Part shown: positions 11,985-24,393 of the stretch, in pieces | How the letters are laid out: every line of letters begins with the position of its first letter | Numbering within the stretch: position 1 is the stretch's first letter | Assembly (NCBI GenBank): GCA_021613375.1 | Contig: CM038703.1 | Coordinates: forward strand, 23,424,194-23,488,193 | From: Megaleporinus macrocephalus | Lineage: Eukaryota > Chordata > Actinopteri > Characiformes > Anostomidae | DNA: 64,000 nt | Reading direction: 5' to 3' | Translations under genes and position numbers: made by a program | The notes under the pieces: generated by a model | Databases searched by the model: none | Told to the model about the DNA's origin: nothing | What the model saw: the letters and a program-made list of their open reading frames with translations, nothing else

Positions 11985-12293
11985 GAGCTCTTTTCTGCAG
12001 AGCTTCTTTGCTCCGACTGAGCACTCACTGCTGAGCTGCGCTTTCACCGGCTTGATTGACAGGCAATCTGGTCCAATCAGAGCACCCCTCCTACTAGGAG
12101 GACTTTCATTCGCTCAACATCGATGACATCAGTACTGGAAGGAGCCAATAGTAACACAGCAAATTCTTCCGCGTGGCACTCGCGCGCCGCACAGTGGTGA
12201 CAGATGAAAATAACAACACGACGAAATAGTTCAGATTTATTACTCTCTCTTTGTCTCTCTCTCTCTTACTTTCTCTCCCTATTTATCTGTGTT

Positions 12294-12335
<42 letters not shown>

Positions 12336-12430
12336 AGAAAGACTCTTTGCTTTAGTATAATGGAAGCCGCAACTCTGTTCACGTTAACACGCCGCCGCGA
12401 CCTTTGGGGAACTGATTTTTTTTTGCGTAT
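11985..12430. promoter_or_regulatory. promoter/enhancer-like block with TALE decamer and CCAAT boxes
   Basis: The exact PBX/PREP-MEIS decamer TGATTGACAG is at 12053-12062, only 10 bp from CCAAT at 12073-12077. A CRE-like TGACATCA lies at 12124-12131, a second CCAAT at 12145-12149 and a CGCGCGCC stretch at about 12181-12188. TALE factors and NF-Y are known to act together at zebrafish developmental promoters and enhancers through decamer plus CCAAT. No exon downstream is identifiable; a (CT)n tract follows at 12299-12330. Confidence 0.5.
12299..12330 (+). repeat. (CT)n microsatellite
   Basis: Uninterrupted CT run of about 32 bp within a longer pyrimidine-rich stretch (12243-12330). Confidence 0.95.
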
Positions 12431-14270
12431 TTGCTTGCTGCCCGTAAGTAATATTAGATCTAATAATGGTAATGAGAACTGGTTCCAAAACCTGCTCACT
12501 GTGTGCACAAACATAATTTCATTGACTAGGAGAAAATTAAACTCACGCTGACTTAGGGATTTATGAATTTATTATGAATGTATTACTGCCAGAAGGGAAG
12601 ACATGAACAATAGGTTAGTAACAGGCTCCGGTGTGGACTTACGTTTGTGTGTTCTGTTTAAGCTGCCAGCAGATGTCGCTGCAACTCAACATTCCAGTTT
12701 ACTTTAGACAAAGCTGTTGGATTGCAAATATGGTATATGCTTCATCCAAGGTTAATATATAACATATATACACATAGAGTCTGGCTCATTAAATAAATAC
12801 CAAACAAACGTCACATAATGTCTAGTGTGTACTGTATCTTCACATAAAACGCACTGTTATATGACATACTGCTATTAGGGGCTGTATGACTGTCTGTCCC
12901 TTACTCCCTCTCTCTCTCTCTTTCTTTTTCTTGGTCCTGACAGAGGTGATGACAGGGGATTTTTCAGCTTGGATTAAGGCTTTGGGGGTTTTGATGTGGG
13001 CCTGTTCTGATGACTGGCTTGATAAGCAGGCCTGCCAGCTCAGACTGGCAGGCCCCTCTGTGTAAAAGAAAACAGAGGAGACTTTGCGAAAACAAAGTCG
13101 GAAAACGGCCCTCGCAGCGTAAAAAAAATAAACCTGGCACCGATCGCTGAGTTCAACAAAGGTATCTCAACTGTAAACAATGTTTTGAGCAGTACGGCAG
13201 TCTCAGTGAGAGTGTTTTAAAATTGGGTGAAGTGGAAAGTTTAAGTCTTCCATGGGCTCAGAGCCCATTTCATACCCTTCCCAATCCTATATATGATGAT
13301 GGTGCATGATTTTTATGGCTGCCTTTTATTGCTGTCTATCATTTTCATCTTCTCAATCAGGAGCTCTCTGAAAGCAGGTTTTTAGAGTGAAAAATGGGTC
13401 CCTGAAGTGCCTCCAACTGCCTAACTGTGTGTGTGTAAGAGAGAGAGAGAGACAGAGAGAGAGAAAGAAAGAAAGAAATAAGCAACTGGGGAAGAGGAAC
13501 ATTGTGTGTCTGTGTGTAACTAAGAGACAGAGTATATGTGTTGTGAGAATTGTGTGGCCTTGTCTTGGGTTACTAATCGATACAGGATCACCACATCCTT
13601 TACTGAGTGCTAATGTGTCTGCTATTGATCAGGCAGAGAGGAAGAGGAAGACATAAAACTAGAGAGAAAGAGAGGGAGAGGAGAGACTCAAAGAACCTGA
13701 AAACAGTGAAGGACAATCAGGAGATACGGAAGAACAGATGAAAGAAGGATATTGTGGACTGAGTGGGGGGATCTAAATGGAACTAAATTTATCAACAGAA
13801 TGTGAAGAAATAACAGTTCAGATTTGATTTGAAATGTCAAAGATGCCTGTGTATCATTAAATGTCTATTTATGTCAAGAGTCATAGTGCCCACAAGTTGG
13901 AAAGCAAATAAAACAAATGGGAGACAGCAAACCACGAGTTCATGTCGGCATGGCTTTACACTGCTGGAGATGCTGTTGGCGAGTGAAGGTGTAAAGTTTG
14001 ATGTTGAACTTGTAACATTTTTTGTGGACTGGTAAATAAACATCTTACATGTTGACCTTTTAAAGAATTATACATAACAATCATTCCCATTAATGATCTA
14101 CTACAACACAAATTTCACAGATCTCCCGGTATGTGAAGCTTTTCAGGGCCTAGCCTTTGGCTAAACATCATTTAACAGGAGAAGCTCCTGCAGTTTTATA
14201 TAAATACCATTTTATGCTGTGACTGCAAACCTGTTAGGTCTTCTAAATAATGCTCAGATAAAGCTACATG
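12431..14270. other. intergenic, only purine-rich low complexity seen
   Basis: No exon supported. GA-rich purine sequence at 13436-13478 and 13634-13690 is the main visible structure. Confidence 0.45.
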
Positions 14271-14275
14271 CTTAA

Positions 14276-14390
14276 AAATAAAGGTTCAAAACTGAATTTA
14301 AAAGTGTTCATAGAACCATTTCTGTTTCCCTTAAGACCCTAAGGAATCGTTTTTCTACTGAATACCACAAAACAACTATGAATCTTTTTT
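14276..14390. mobile_element. AGAACC-type miniature repeat
   Basis: Runs of GGTTC / GAACC words (AAAGGTTCAAAACTG, TCATAGAACCATTT, AGGAATCGTTTTTCTACTGA) resemble the common fish miniature repeat built from AAAGGTTCT / AGAACCATT words. A second copy lies at 46200-46320. Assigned by pattern memory only. Confidence 0.4.
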
Positions 14391-14599
14391 AATGAGCACA
14401 GCTGGATCACTGATTTTGGATACTTTTGGATATTAATTTTATTATAATTTAGATATTTGCTATATCGTTTTCATCTACAGCACCATTTACCACCTGAGAT
14501 GTCTTCATTTTTTTTAGCTTACTAGAAACTTAATTTTATACATGTATATGCAACAAAACCTTCAGCTTAGTGGTAAGCCATAAGTCATAGTACGCTTCT

Positions 14600-14790
14600 C
14601 ACACAAAAACATGTGGAAAGCGTAAAGTGGAGACCTTTGTTTTGGGTCAAAGGTCAAGAGCTGTTTCTGGAGTCCTGGCCTGAGGGACAGGGGGAGGGGT
14701 CTGTAATGACTGACAGATGTTTTTTGGACTGGGGGTGGGGCCTGTTTGGTGGAGCCCTTTGCTTTATGGGAAATCTCAAGTGTAAGTGGT
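14600..14790 (+). promoter_or_regulatory. nuclear-receptor DR1 element in G-rich block
   Basis: GGGTCAAAGGTCA at 14644-14656 is a near-ideal direct repeat of AGGTCA half-sites with one spacer base, the class bound by HNF4, PPAR-RXR and COUP-TF. It is followed by G-rich, high-complexity sequence unlike the AT-rich surroundings. Candidate enhancer; no nearby exon. Confidence 0.4.
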
Positions 14791-15289
14791 TTACACATAA
14801 GACACGTCAATACTCTGTCTACCACACACACGCATACTGGATTGCTGCTTTCTCAAATGTCATCCAGACCAGCTCCAATCGTGTCAGTCCTGTTATTTTT
14901 TAAACGTTCTGATGGACTGCTGTGGGGTTTCGGTTTTCGCCCCTCCATGTCTACCATGTGTGTGTCCCCACACACACTTCAACATCCTTTACCCCCGCAC
15001 TCCAGCTCCACTCCAAACACACTTTTGATAAAAGACCTGCAGTTTATTCACTTTTCATCCAACATATAAACACTCTGTCATGAAGAAACACGCAGGAATC
15101 TGTCCCCACATTCAAACGTCCAGATAAAGAAAGAGAGCGCAGGCCGGCTCCAGCAAAAACGTTCAACTTGGCCATGACTCTGTGGAAAATCGGAGGGAAA
15201 AAAAGAGAAGGAAACCTCTGGCTTCCTTCTCAAACACCTTCAAATCATCACTTTAAATTTGCCACTCAGCTGCAAATCTAGCTGTGAAA

Positions 15290-16180
15290 CCCATGTGCCA
15301 AAGTACACCAATGTAATCTTTATATGCAATCTCAGTTGCTGAGATTATTGAGGTTTAAAGAAATGGATGTAGATGGATTAAATAGCTCTTGTAGCTGATT
15401 AAGGTGATATTGGGAATGGTCTGAAATAATATTTTCATGTGGGTTTTATAATGCCCAAATAACGATTGTGGATAAAAAGGTGCTGAATTCTTACTACTGT
15501 GCATTTAGATTTCCTTGTGCTATGCGGTTAAGACTGGCCTACCCCTTCTCTCAGTGCACACACACACAGCTACACACATATGCACTTGTTTATTTATAGT
15601 TGATGTCCATCTTTATGTTGTCCTAATAAATCTTAATATTGTGTGACAAATTCATGATGAATTGACTAAAAACATTCTAAAATTGTTTAGAATAAAATCT
15701 TACATTTATTTTTTAAGAAACTTTAAGTACATTTCCCTGTAAACTTATAAGTTGTAAAAAAAATAAGAAATTTTTCTTAATAAGCAAAGCTAGCTAAACA
15801 AGAAGGAACTTAAAGTTAAAATTTGTATCCAATATGTATCATATTTAAAAACAGTCACTAAAATTCACTGATCAAAACGTTATGCAGACTGACTGAGAAA
15901 CTGCTGAGAAATTACTATTAACAGATACACAGTTTATTATTTTTTAGTTTTAATTTCATGTTTCCATCTATATAGTATAGTTATGCATGTTATTTCTAAG
16001 CCTTTTTAGCCTTTAACCTAACTGTAACCTCAAAAAAATAAAAAAATATAATAAACATGTAACCTTTATAAAAGGCACTTGACAAAGTTATGAACACTTT
16101 GTTTGTCCTGACATTCTAGTTTTACACTACTTTACTCTACTTACTTTGTGACACAGTGAAGACAGAACTTAACATCTTAA
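15290..16180. other. AT-rich intergenic sequence, no feature seen
   Basis: AT-rich, no open frames of note and no inverted or direct repeat structure apparent. Confidence 0.5.
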
Positions 16181-16182
16181 TC

Positions 16183-16186
<4 letters not shown>

Positions 16187-16234
<48 letters not shown>
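16187..16234 (+). repeat. (CT)n microsatellite
   Basis: CT run of about 48 bp, continued by interrupted CT to 16260. Confidence 0.95.
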
Positions 16235-16242
<8 letters not shown>

Positions 16243-18229
16243 GTTTCTCTCTCTCTCTGTCTGTATTTCTCCTTTTGACATTCTTTCTGTGTGGAGTTCA
16301 TTGAGAGCAGTCTTTCAGTCTTTCACAGTCGAGCAGCTGAAAAAAGGCTGAAAAGAAGGACAAGAGCACAAAAGAAAGAGAAGAAAGGGAGAAAAGAGGA
16401 GTGCGGACAGCAGCTGGAGACGAGGGCCTCTCGTTCCCACTCCTGCTGCTCTTTGGCCTACACACTCACACACACACACACACTTTGGCGAGGATCAACA
16501 GGCAGCCAAACTTGCTTTGAGTAAAAGCCATGATTCATTTTCACCTATAGGCTCTCCCAGCATGCTCTCTTTTTTTTTCACTCTCCTCCTCTTGCTCAGT
16601 CCTTTGTCGCATTTGAAACCCGTACGAGCTTAGCGCTCGCCCCTCACGAGCAACAGCCCCCCGAAACACTCGCCTCACACACACACACATTTGAGTACAG
16701 TTTATAGAGTGGGGTCAGTCTGCTCTCAGATGATCAGCCATCTGTCATCTCTGTTGTCATGCTGATATGGATCAGTGCCTTTCATTTCTCGCTCATACGA
16801 TTCTGTTTTTCACACCCACTACATTTTTTTTTCTCTGGGAGCCCACGTTCATATGTGCGTGCGCTCAGACGTGAAATAGATGAAAATAGAGCAAATAGAT
16901 GAAAATTGAAGGCCCATTTGCTACACTGACAAGTACACTCACATAAAATCATTTCTTTTAGGATTTTTTTCAGCTGCCAGTGGGTCCAGCAGAACCCTTT
17001 CATGTCTCAACTGGACACCTATAAAGGGGTGGCATGTTTTTACTGTCTTCTTGTTATATATTTGTGTCCATCAACCAAATTTAATGATCTTAAACAACAT
17101 TGTTTGCTATATTTACATAACAAGCATCCAGACATGAAACTTTTTTTACACAAACATAACTCAAAAATCACTTTAATGGTACACTGACTTATAATCAGTA
17201 GAATGGCATCTCTATTATTGTCACACCAAGTCAGGAACACCTGCAGTAGGATTATGTAAATTTGTGTAAACATACCAACTGCACATACCACAAACTGTGA
17301 GTCTTTAGCTAGCTAAAATAGGAGGCTAGCTTGGTATTCCCAGTATGAACATCGTGGCAAATGCCTAGAACAGCCCAAAGAAGACATTGTAGGAGAAAGT
17401 GAGGAACGGAAAATGAGATAGCGTTCAAGCAAGAGACTGAACAAGACCAAATCTTGAATTGGCTTTTACTTGTTGGTGAGAGCTAAAAGCTAATGGCTAA
17501 TGGCAGATTAATGCCAACTCAACAGCAACGTGCGAGTTTTAATTCATGAAAGATTACAAAGTGTTATTTATGAAAGATTGTCTGTCTTAGAGAGTTCAGT
17601 AGCCGAGATTTTCCAGAAGCCAAAAGTCACCTAACCTCAGTATCAAACACATGCATCTCACTCCAAAAAGGCTGGTCAGTGTTTGTCAATCTCACGCCAA
17701 ATAAGCTTTGACAGTTTACAGCCACCTGTAATAAAATTCTTGCTGAATCTGACTTAACTTTGCGTTCATGTGCATCACTCAGGCATATGAGCGCTACAGA
17801 TTTTATTCACAATTTTGGTTGTTTACACCGCAACAGTGTAACCTGTAGCATCCATATGTCATAAGCACATTAACAATTGAGCATGTACAGCTGTCCATGA
17901 GAGGGGCTTAAAGCATGGTTTATATATTTACAACATTGGTGTAAAAAGTAAAAGGCAGTCTACTGTAAGGGGATCCCAAGAGCAAGAAACACCAATTCTT
18001 ACATAATGCTTCTTACAAACCCTCTAATTTGACATTAAACCAACCTTTGCTGCTTTCTTACACTGCTATCACTGTGGTTTGGCTTTATATTGACATAAGA
18101 TGCTTAAACATTGCTGTGAGGATTTGATAGAATTCAGCTACAAGACCATTATGATCAGATGTTGGACAAACAAAACATGTATTTGTATGTTGCTGTCTGA
18201 ATGTGGTTCAGTGTTTGTGTGTATGTCTG

Positions 18230-18290
18230 GTGTCTGTGTGTGTCTCTTGGTCATTGTGTGTGTGTGTGTGTGTGTGTGGGCGGATGGGTG
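18230..18290 (+). repeat. (GT)n microsatellite
   Basis: Uninterrupted GT run at 18256-18278 inside a GT-rich stretch, immediately left of the palindromic regulatory candidate. Confidence 0.9.
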
Positions 18291-18299
18291 GTGTGTTCA

Positions 18300-18440
18300 G
18301 CTCCAGTGCTGATGTAATGGCAGCTGCTGAGTGTTTGACAGACAGATTTCCGCCCCGTGACACAGCAGCCTGTGGTTGGCTGTCACTTTGATTGAAGTCT
18401 GAGTGACAGCCAATAAGAGGAGGCCAACCACCCCCTCTGA
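18300..18440. promoter_or_regulatory. enhancer-like block with palindromic CCAAT/TGACAG hairpin
   Basis: Perfect 12-bp inverted arms TTGGCTGTCACT (18376-18387) and AGTGACAGCCAA (18402-18413) flank a 14-bp loop containing CTTTGAT-like sequence. Each arm carries a MEIS/PREP-type TGACAG and a CCAA(T) word, and a further GACAGACAG lies at 18336. The motif grammar resembles TALE plus NF-Y sites. Function is inferred. Confidence 0.4.
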
Positions 18441-18659
18441 GAACACTGCTGACTGACAAACACTCCTTTAATCACCTCCTGCTTAATCATCTCAGCTCTC
18501 ACTCTCATTTTAATACGACTTTCTGCTTTTAACTGCTTTCACTTACTGCTTTCCTTTCTCTCCCTCTTTTTTTCAAGTTTGGCTTGATTTCTCTCGCTAC
18601 ACTCACAAGTGTGTGTGTGTGTGTGCTGTCATCAGCTGCACAAGTTTGAAATTTCACTA

Positions 18660-20780
18660 CTCTGCACTACTATCAACATTTAGGGGAAACCTAGCTGTAA
18701 ATACACGACTGTAACAGATCTGTTTTAAGCAACAATTAACTCATACAAAATGAGGAAAAGCTTGGCCATATAAAACAAGAACAGACAGGTAATGCAAAAC
18801 CTCAAGGTTTTATTCAACTGGTAATGGTAGTAAAACAATATCCAGGTGAGCGAAATTGAAAAAGCATAAATTAAAAGTCAGAATTATTATTATTGTATAT
18901 AAAATATTTAGGACCATTGTCAGAAGTTATTAATGTTCTGTTAGTACCTCTTATTACAGAGGTACACAGAGGTCTAATATCCAGCAGAACCAACCCAGGT
19001 ATACAGAGAGCTTGGGCTCTCACAAACATCCAGCACCGTTACCTCACCAAAGGGGAGTACAATGAACAAATATACAGGAAACTCTACTGAAATTAACAAC
19101 AACAACAAAAAAAACATTGCCCAATATTACAATCATGTGAAACAGATTAGTCTACAGAATAGTTCTATTGTCCCTGTGGCCAAGTTCAAATGGATTGCTT
19201 TATTGCCTAGGAACCCAATAAATTCTCATTGTTCTTAGACCTGTCGACGACAGACCTGTTCACCAGTTAGAGCTTTCAACAGGTAAGAACATCAACAGGA
19301 AGCATCAAAAGGTCAAGTTAACTGAGCTTGTGCACGGACTCTGCATAACTTAGTACATAGTAAATGCTCTAAAGCACATTAAAAGCTCCCTCACAGAAAG
19401 TTTCTACATGACATGGTTATGAATAAGCTGACTGAGATGTGCCTAAACTCCTGTTTCCTATCACCACCATTATCATGAACATCAAGATCAATATATTTTT
19501 CCACCATGCATTATTTCACATAAAACCTCTCTGAATAACTTTTATTACATTTCAATGCAGACCATCAGAAATGGAATGGAAAGAAGTATCCAGAGTTGTA
19601 TATGATTAAATAATAACATACAGCTGTATAACTTCAAGAATGTTAAAATAAAAAATGACATAATATACTCATATTTGAAAAGGGTTATAGCATTTCAAAG
19701 TAAATAATTTTATAACTACTTTAAGTAAATATAAACATTTAATACATTCTTGTTGTTTCCAAAAACCCAAAAGCTTTAATAAAACAACTTAAAAACCCTT
19801 CTGATGTTCATTGTTTATATTTATATCTACTATTTTTATATCTATATTATGGGATAACTTTAGTGTAGCTATTACAGTTAATTAAGATTACAGTAATTGT
19901 TCATATAAGAAGTGATTCCAATCTTTTAATCAGTAGTGTATTTGTGATTTTATTTGTGTGTTGAGAATAATGCCACATCCCACATGAAAAGATTTTCTAG
20001 CAATCATGAATCAAAATCATATTGTATTTTATTTAGCATTTTGCAACATATTTACAGTGCTTCTTATAATTATGCAAGCTTTTGGCCTTATGTGAGTTTC
20101 TGCCACAGTTTGCCTTAAGTTACAACAATAGATAAACAATAAACAAAAATCTTTAATTTATTGAACAGCGGTCCAGCGTTATCTATCTAGAGAGTGTATC
20201 TCTAGATTGAACAATTTGGTAGAGGTGATAATTAGAGTCAGAATGTTTAGTCAATCAGGTTTTGTGGCTGACCCAAGCACATTTGTGCATCATTGTGTAG
20301 TCCATTTTATGTCCATATTTGGATCTCCAGGTATAAGCTAGATCTCTCTATGGCAAAAATTGATCCCTGTGTTCAGAATGCGAGTGCTCTGTGACATAAA
20401 ACCTCTAGGTAGATTTTATTTATAGAAAAAATTCCTGAATCAGAAATGCTGCAAAACTTTTTTGTTGCTTTTACAGCACAAACGATGTTTAGCAAACATG
20501 TGGCTATTGCTTTTCTTTCACAGCAAAAGCATGTCAGGTTGTCAGTAAAATAAAGTATGACTGTAATTACCAAACATTTTTAAGCAAGAGATGGACTGTG
20601 TATGTGTATTCATGTTGCTCCACTATCAGTTGACCTGTCTCACAGACTTGCAATGCCACAGAAATGTAAGAAAACAGTGCTAGATATTTGAACTCTCTTG
20701 TGCTTGCATGAACACGGTTTGCCAGCATAAACAAACTGAAATAACTCACAAAAGATTATTTTTACAACCAGTTAAATTCC
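18660..20780. other. intergenic, no feature seen
   Basis: AT-rich unique-looking sequence. No exon, RNA gene or clear repeat could be supported. Confidence 0.45.
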
Positions 20781-20861
20781 AAAAGTGACAAGAAGAAGAC
20801 GTAACCTGCAGCAGACTAACCAACTGCAGTGGGAGCAGAGGTGATGACAAGTGTTGTCTCC

Positions 20862-21062
20862 CAATGACTGCATATACATGCACTTAATAATCAAATAATG
20901 ATGGGATTTATCTAATCCTTTAGATGGTCATGTAAACAGCATAGTCTGACTGGATTAAGTTCTAGAAATCTGATTAAGAAATCTGATCCAGAGAGCTGGA
21001 TTTTAGCTCAGTAATCAGATTTCTCAGTGCATGTACACCCTTACTCCTTACAGCGTTCTCAG
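20862..21062. mobile_element. miniature inverted-repeat element (TACATGCAC ends)
   Basis: TACATGCACTTAATAATC at about 20873 and its diverged inverse, ATCAGATTTCTCAGTGCATG then TACACCC at about 21014-21041, bracket about 160 bp rich in ATCTGATTA-type words. Looks like a short non-autonomous DNA element; no family assigned. Confidence 0.4.
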
Positions 21063-21570
21063 TCTGCACATGTGCAATAACATGTAATAACATTAACACC
21101 ATAATTGTCTACTCTTTAATTAAAGATTACAAAGAAACTAGGATTTTGTCTTTTGAATGATTTAACACAATGAATTGTACTTAATATGAACAAGGACACA
21201 AACGACCAAGGTAACAAGTCAAATATGAAATCAAGCTGACTTTAATATAACATAAAGATGAACATAAAGCTGCAGTGGCAACATAACAGTGCTATCCAAA
21301 GAAGTATGTATCTCTGTAATGGCAACTTCACAGGAGAGTGCAAAAGAATTTGTATTTCTATCTAAAGCATTTCTACTGCTCCATTTATCATCAAATTTTG
21401 GGCAAGCAACACACTGTGAACACTCATCAGTACCCATGCAGCCTGACTGCGTTGAGTAACACTGTGTGGCCTAAGTGTGTGTGCTGTCTGCCCACATATT
21501 TGGTTTAGGATTTCTACTGAGGGTCCAAAGCACTAAAATGTTTTAGATGTCTGCTTCCTGGAACCACTCA

Positions 21571-21607
<37 letters not shown>

Positions 21608-21842
21608 GTGTCTGTGATCAGTTTCCTTAGGCTCAGACTAATCTTCCTGGCAGCCGCAATGACTGACAGCTTTGAAAGAGAATACTGCAAATGAGAGAAA
21701 GAGAGTGAGAGCGAGGGAGAGAGAGAGAGAGCAGGCCAGTACTGAGAAAGTATTGTGTTGTAAACACAAATAAATAATGTCATCAGTCAGTAACATCAGG
21801 AATACATTCCCTGAGTGCGTGTATGTGTGTGTGTGTGTGTGT
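21571..21842. repeat. (CT)n, (GA)n and (GT)n microsatellites
   Basis: (CT)n at 21571-21604, (GA)n around 21711-21732 and (GT)n at 21823-21842 lie within 270 bp. Confidence 0.9.
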
Positions 21843-21899
21843 GCGTGTATACAAGCACGCGATACACATCTGTGTAACGAACACAAATAACTTTTGCAC

Positions 21900-22900
21900 T
21901 ATCCAAGCCCCCGTAATCTAAACCACCAATCAGCAAAAGAAGGGCCAGCTTCCCTCTTGCTTCTCTCACATTATTTACATTACAGAAAAAGAGGCCCTGT
22001 GTGTTTTATGTGTGTGTGTTGCGCCGTTACCACTGTTAAGTTGGCTCGAAAGCATTCAAAAAGTGCACTTAAATTTAAATTCATCAGAAGCCATTTGCTG
22101 AGAAAATGCCTGAGTCACCAAGTTTCCACAGAGGTCGAACGCCGGTCTGATGGAAAAAAAACGAAAGAAAAATAAGAAAATGTAATTTTGAGTTTTGTGG
22201 CCTTACCTCACTTTGCAAAAACACTCAGTAGTTTTTCTTGGAAAGCTCCATGTCCGAGCCGTCGGGCCGTGTGTTTTGATTTTTTTGTCCGATTTTGACC
22301 TGCTTAGGAATGAAACGTGTTTTATTTGAGGGCTTTTTTTAGATGTAATTATTTCAATCAAAGTAATAGAGAAAAGCCAAATACCCTCTTTATCTTGGCA
22401 GAACCGATCATGGCCAGCTAACTTCAACTCAGTCCGTGAACACTCCGATACAGAACACTGAAAGGAGATTGATTGCTTGATAAAGGAAGAACAAACACTG
22501 GTAATTTCTACCGATGACAGAGATATTCTACAAAATGTAATTGTCACTTTGATGGCGCAGACTGCAAAATAACAGAGAAAGTAAAGAGCGGGACATTTGA
22601 CTGGCTGCCCTGGCCGAGAGCTCAGTGGACAGCGTGGCGGTTGGACAGAATAATATTAGCTGTTCCGACATAGTCAAAGGTGTAGTGTACAATGTCTGTT
22701 TGGATTAAAATTGGTTTGAAAATGTGAAGTGGGGATTTCTTTGAAATGGGCCCACACGTTTGAGCAAACCTGGATTTGTTCTGGCCACAGAAATCACGTA
22801 TCATTTCTGTATATTTCTACGTATCGATTGTCAGACTGGTCATTTTAGGCCATTGTTTCCCAGCCCAGCCTCAGTCATGGGAACATCTATGCACTGCACA
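21900..22900. promoter_or_regulatory. candidate conserved non-coding regulatory block
   Basis: About 1 kb of repeat-free, compositionally complex DNA with scattered CpG, in clear contrast to its microsatellite-rich neighbours. Stops occur in all frames, so it is not coding. It resembles the conserved non-coding elements common in developmental gene neighbourhoods. The call rests on sequence texture only. Confidence 0.3.
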
Positions 22901-23324
22901 TTTCAGAAGCCGGACTGCACTCATGTTGCATTTCAATCAGTTTACCTAAGCTCATTAAAAAGCTTGAAAATGAGCTGATCCAAAGTAATCCAAAAATCCA
23001 AGTTGCTCAGCCCTCACCCAAAATCCAGTTAACCAGCCAATACTTGGTTTCCTCAGTTTTTGCACTAGTGCTATTGGTTACTGTAGGTAACAAGTAAAGC
23101 AGCAATTAGCATCAGCGGCAATTAGCATCATGCAACTTCATGCTTGAAACATTATGTTCAACATTTGCCTCAAACCTCACAGAGCTTTTAACTAATGAAG
23201 CTTAGCTTATATGGGGTATGGCACTGTAGGACATGTGGTAAAATTCACAAAAGTACTTGGCATATGTAAACCATTGTTGTAGCAGTCACCACAATGTCAA
23301 ACATTACCAGTCTATTTGAGATGA

Positions 23325-23736
23325 CCTAAAGCTGCACTATGTAATAATTTGCGTTAAAAAAGTATTATTAATAAGAAGTAGCATCATGTTTAAATTGGAT
23401 GTGGGTTTACTGCTCTAAGTCTCCCTGTATAAACTGAAATAGTAATTCAAAAGTCAGAGGTACAGTCAGCGTAAGTTTTACATATTGACATCTTATGCAC
23501 AAACTCAAAAAGAAGCTCCATCTTAATGTTTAGATCTCTAAGTCAACATTATACTTATGAAGATATGATGACAATGCTAGATATACTTATATATTTTTTG
23601 AATGCATAATGCTTATGCTTATACTCTCAATCATCAGGGGAGTGGTCTGAAAAACAAAATATTCTTCTGCATGATGAGGGCAATTTCCACCAGAGGCATC
23701 TTTAAATCCTCAAATTTTACACAATGCAGCTTTAGG
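23325..23736. mobile_element. MITE with CCTAAAGCTGCA inverted ends
   Basis: The left end CCTAAAGCTGCACTATGTAA (23325-23344) and right end TTTTACACAATGCAGCTTTAGG (23715-23736, inverted) form about 20-bp imperfect terminal inverted repeats around 370 bp of non-coding AT-rich DNA. A solitary end of the same type (ACATAGTGCAGCTTTAA) is at 40728-40744. I see no clear target-site duplication. Confidence 0.7.
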
Positions 23737-24169
23737 GGAAAAATGTACAATGCAATTCAGTAACAAAACTAATAGTGCAATTTAAAGGTAAAGGTGCACT
23801 TTGGACAGCTCTTGGGAACTGGAAATCTTTTTATAGACCAAACAAAGAAAATTACATACCTTCTATGATTTTTTTTTTTTTTTACAAAATATATCATATA
23901 TGCTGCTTTTCACTGCAAGGTCTTAATTTACAAGACCACTTTACCCCAAGATCATGGCAAGGCTCAGTCAAAGCACTGTCAAGATGAAGGCATCACATTT
24001 ATGGTCTCCAGACAGAGACCGGACATGAGTACTGCATAACTATGTCAGCCTATGTCTGTCTTCAGGGGTTTGGCAATAAAACGATGGAGCCAACTTGCAG
24101 TCTGCCCTAGAAAACAAGGTGTGAATGAAGACAGGAGAAAAAAAAATGAGTGTCAGGAGTGTGTCTTCT

Positions 24170-24350
24170 GTGAGTGGTGCATAGTTGGCTCGCTTGCTGA
24201 ACCTCACTAAACTGCACTAATGGAGTTTAATTGACCTTCATTGCGTTGAATTTGGCTTAATTTACGCAGGACCTGTAATCTTTAGGACTTATCACAAACC
24301 ACAGCTCCCTGGTGGATAGACAGCTCCACACCCTGTCAATGGCCCAGTAC
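24170..24350. promoter_or_regulatory. candidate conserved non-coding element
   Basis: High-complexity non-coding stretch containing homeodomain-type words (TTTAATTG, CTTAATTTAC) and an intact repeat-free texture, directly left of a (CA)n run (24361-24390). No reading frame stays open. Weak, texture-based call. Confidence 0.28.
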
Positions 24351-24360
24351 ATGGTTTTAG

Positions 24361-24393
<33 letters not shown>

